NCBI GenBank assembly: GCA_946699065.1
Contig: CAMPDV010000134.1
Span: 124,001 to 188,000, forward strand
DNA: 64,000 bases
Origin: Loxodes magnus
Lineage: Eukaryota > Ciliophora > Karyorelictea > Loxodida > Loxodidae
Direction of reading: 5' to 3'
The stretch's first letter is position 1; each line of letters starts with the position of its first letter. Positions 61,433 to 64,000 of this stretch are shown here, piece after piece. The notes below the pieces were generated by a model, which was not told the DNA's origin, did not search any database, and worked only from the letters and a program-made list of their open reading frames with translations. Position numbers and translations under genes: made by a program.

Positions 61433-62363
61433 AATTAAATAATCAAATATAATAAATTTAAATAAATTTAGATGGTAATATCCTATTTTAGATAAATATA
61501 TTAAATATAATCTAATTTTAATCTAAAATTAACTATTTAGATACATTTTTTTAGTTTCATTAAATTTTTAATTTTATGCAGATGATCTAAGTTTTTTGAT
61601 TTAAATCAGTCTAAAAATTAAAGAATCTATATAACTTTACATTATAACTTAGTTATATGAATAAAGAAAAAAATTATTTTATTTGAATAAATTTTAAATA
61701 TTTAAATAATAAGCAAATCATATAATAGAACAATTAACTTTCTCTAGTTTTAAGCCATTTGTTTTTCATAATAGTTAATAGCTATTATAAATTTAAACAA
61801 TTTAATTTTTTAGATAAAATCAAAAATTTAATAACTAAAGAATTATTTTTAATAATCTAAAGATTATATTAACTATTTAAATCACTCTTTTTATTTATAT
61901 TATAGTATATTATATTTATCTTATTGAAACTTAAATTAACTAAAAAATTTAACTTATAACACAAAAAAATATCTAAATTAAATAGTTTAGATATAGAGAT
62001 AAATAGCTAAGTTAATTTATATTTGACTAGATTAAATCTTTTTGATATTCTTAGCCAATCTAAATTTTCAAAATGATAACTTAAATCTAAATATTAAAAC
62101 TATTATATAATAAGTCTGAGATATTAAGAACATTTTTAGAATATAGTTATTAATTATAAATGAATTAATAATATCTCCAATTATAAGAGGATTATTTAGC
62201 ATTAAAGCTATATAATTGTATTCTTTAATATTTATTTAACTGCTTAAGATTATTCTTAATAAATTATCCTAATAAATATTTAGTTCCTATCGTAAGCATT
62301 CTTCCTAATCCTAGTTATTCTTAAATTTAAATTAAAAATTATAACTATCTTTTTTAATTTCTA
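61433..62363. other. gene-free AT-rich stretch
   Basis: Nothing supportable was seen between two S1 copies. Confidence 0.4.
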
Positions 62364-62540
62364 TGAACAGCCAGATTTCAAGCCCTTACCAAGAACGGAT
62401 AATTTCGAAGACAGCGTTCTCATCAGAAAATGACTATGACCAGGAACTTTCTCAGTGGCATGAAAGGAACTTGCTCCTATCCATAAAACCAGAAATTTTA
62501 GTCAAGAAGGCCTATCTCAGCTCCCACCATCTTTTTAATT
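62364..62540 (-). repeat. SINE-like repeat, family S1, copy e, lacking the 3-prime end
   Basis: Contains the 5-prime head (from CACCATCTTTTT), the A-box-like and B-box-like region and stops at GATTTCAAGCCC. The hairpin and LINE-type tail are missing. Loss of the 3-prime part is unusual for target-primed insertion, which truncates 5-prime ends, so it probably arose by later deletion. Confidence 0.75.
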
Positions 62541-62855
62541 ACAAAAAAGGATTAATATTAATTACTTTAGTATTAAATATATAAATATAGCTTTATCTTA
62601 AGTAAAAAGAAGATAAAATTGAAATAAATATTAGTTAAAAGCGAATATAATTAGTCTAATTATATTATCTTCTTTAAATTAAATTAGCAAATAAAGAAAA
62701 TTAAAATCTATTTAAATTTTTAAAATTCAAACTAGAGATTTTTAAAAAAATTTAATTGTAAAAATTGCTTCCATTATTTAAGGTCTTAGTAGAGGCCTTT
62801 TAATTATATTAAAATCTCATAAATAGATTTAATTATGATTACTCTAAAATAATAG
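62541..62855. other. short AT-rich spacer
   Basis: Nothing supportable was seen between S1 copy e and S2 copy d. Confidence 0.4.
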
Positions 62856-63204
62856 CAATAAATAAATAAATTTGATTATAGAGCGCGTAGCACTCTCATT
62901 GGCGCGCAGCTCTTTAAAAAAAATGTTTCATACTGACAAGAATGTTTGTTACTGATAAAATTATCAGATACTGATAAACCTTGTTCAATACTGGTATAAT
63001 TATTCAGTACTGATAAAAATGTTCAATACTGATATAATCCAAGAATACTCTTAATTTTTAATACTTTTTGGAGGTCCAAAGACATGGCAGGATTATGTCT
63101 CATTGCATCACCAAAGCAGAGGACGACATGTGTCAATTATGGGTACTTAAATTCCCCAACCTCTGATGAAGATGACCTTGTTGCTCACCTTCGAGCAACT
63201 ATTT
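62856..63204 (-). repeat. SINE-like repeat, family S2, copy d
   Basis: Closest to copy a: same hairpin (62881-62913), same ATACTGATAAA array and same GC-rich body with GGAGGTCCAAAGACATGGCA and GGGTACTTAAATTCCCC. It has a single body module, so the duplication in copy a is derived. Both ends carry AATAAATAAATA runs, possibly a short target duplication of simple sequence. Confidence 0.75.
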
Positions 63205-63254
63205 AAATTAAATTATATATAATAAATAAATAAATAAAAAATATACAATTAGGA

Positions 63255-63294
63255 AGTTTTTTAGTCTAGTGGTAGTGATTCACGCTTCGGTTAT
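63255..63294 (+). pseudogene. 5-prime half of a tRNA-Pro (CGG-like)
   Basis: GTTTTTTAGTCTAGTGGTAG then TGATTCACGCTTCGG resembles the D arm and anticodon-loop half of tRNA-Pro (compare 13387-13457) with CGG as anticodon. The 3-prime half and T arm are absent: the sequence falls into AT after TTCGGTTAT. A long intron is unlikely, as no GC-rich T arm follows within several hundred bases. Confidence 0.6.
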
Positions 63295-64000
63295 AATATT
63301 ATAAGATTCTTTTTAATAAGTGCTTTTAGTTCTTAATCTAATAGCTTTTATAATAAAACTAATAACCTAACTTAATTAATTTTTGCTCTTATTTAATATA
63401 AATTTTAAGAAGATTCTTATAAATAACTTTTATTTTGCTTATCACTCATAAAAATGATATTTAAAGAATAATTATTCTTTCTTTAAATTGAAATAGCATA
63501 TGATATCTTTATCATTTATTTTTAAAGCTGCTTTAAAAGAATGCAAGGATTAACTATTGATAGCCTGCTATAGTAAAGAATAGTTTCTATTATAATTTAA
63601 ATTTATCATAATATAATTACTTAAAGGGGCTTTTTAAGTAAATTTAGTTATTAGTAAATCAAATTCATTTCAGCCATACTCTTTAGTTTTATCTCAATAT
63701 AACTAGTTTAAAATTATAATAATATTATGCTAATTAATAGCAACTCCTAGCTTTTAATAGCTGTAATTAATTGAAGTTATGTATAGAAAACATTTGCTAG
63801 ACTTATAGATTAATATAAGTTATTGAAGTATTAATTTGATAATAAGAAGGATTAATATAGAACCTAATTGAATTAATTGAATGCAATATATAATCAGTTT
63901 ATATAGCTTAAATTAGAATACTTTAATTATATTTCTTTAAGGCTATCTTATTAAATTTATTTTTAAAATGGCTCTTAGTAATTTGAAAACTATCCTCTGC
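63295..64000. other. gene-free AT-rich stretch
   Basis: Nothing supportable to the window end. Confidence 0.4.

Noticed and set aside
1-64000. Micronuclear DNA with internal eliminated sequences
   Set aside because: Genes such as tubulin, double-CNB and the 7.6-kb gene read without TA-bounded interruptions; nothing marks eliminated segments.
1-64000. Prokaryotic features (operons, CRISPR, ribosome binding sites, origins)
   Set aside because: Eukaryotic tRNAs, introns, tubulin and LINE/SINE content; no regularly spaced direct repeats.

Overview
This AT-rich window (intergenic DNA is nearly all A and T) reads as nuclear DNA of a ciliate with a non-standard genetic code. Genes only make sense if TAA and TAG are glutamine and TGA is tryptophan inside genes but stop at gene ends. 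An intact beta-tubulin (14303-15646, minus) needs TGA as Trp at conserved tryptophans and ends on TGA after its acidic tail. The same reading opens a 2540-residue membrane protein, a 666-residue cyclic-nucleotide-binding protein and a 1969-residue LINE retrotransposon ORF. This UAR=Gln, UGA=Trp/stop code, plus very short introns (20-25 nt where best supported), fits a karyorelictean such as Loxodes; genus is inference. Because almost no frame is closed, gene calls rest on composition, motifs and homology, and many exon edges are approximate.

Layout. 1-6.1 kb: tRNA-Gly, a tubulin fossil, a SINE-like repeat and one hypothetical gene. 6.27-12.3 kb: an intact LINE on the plus strand. 12.4-21 kb: hypothetical gene, tRNA-Pro, beta-tubulin, a doubtful gene, a relic of a CCHC ORF1-like family, a small two-exon gene and a WD40-repeat gene. 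21.7-28.8 kb: an old plus-strand LINE fragment split by a second, decayed, minus-strand copy of the intact LINE, with a 13-bp target-site duplication. 28.8-31 kb: ORF1-like element and a charged hypothetical protein. 33-36.5 kb: SINE-like repeats, truncated tubulin, hypothetical gene. 36.7-40.6 kb: cyclic-nucleotide-binding protein and a membrane protein with a 20-nt intron. 41-44.3 kb: SINE and two more tubulin pseudogenes. 47.7-55.35 kb: giant beta-helix surface protein. 56.4-64 kb: ORF1/gag-like remnants, five copies or fragments of two SINE-like families, and a 5-prime half of a tRNA-Pro.

How it fits together. The region is a mobile-element sediment between ordinary genes. The LINE ends in a hairpin followed by a 19-nt tail, and an abundant ~300-bp repeat (S1) ends in a hairpin plus the same tail, which suggests a SINE-LINE partnership. 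A second repeat family (S2) shares a different hairpin and TTTA-rich tail across unrelated GC-rich bodies. Five tubulin-derived loci in graded decay lie within 64 kb.
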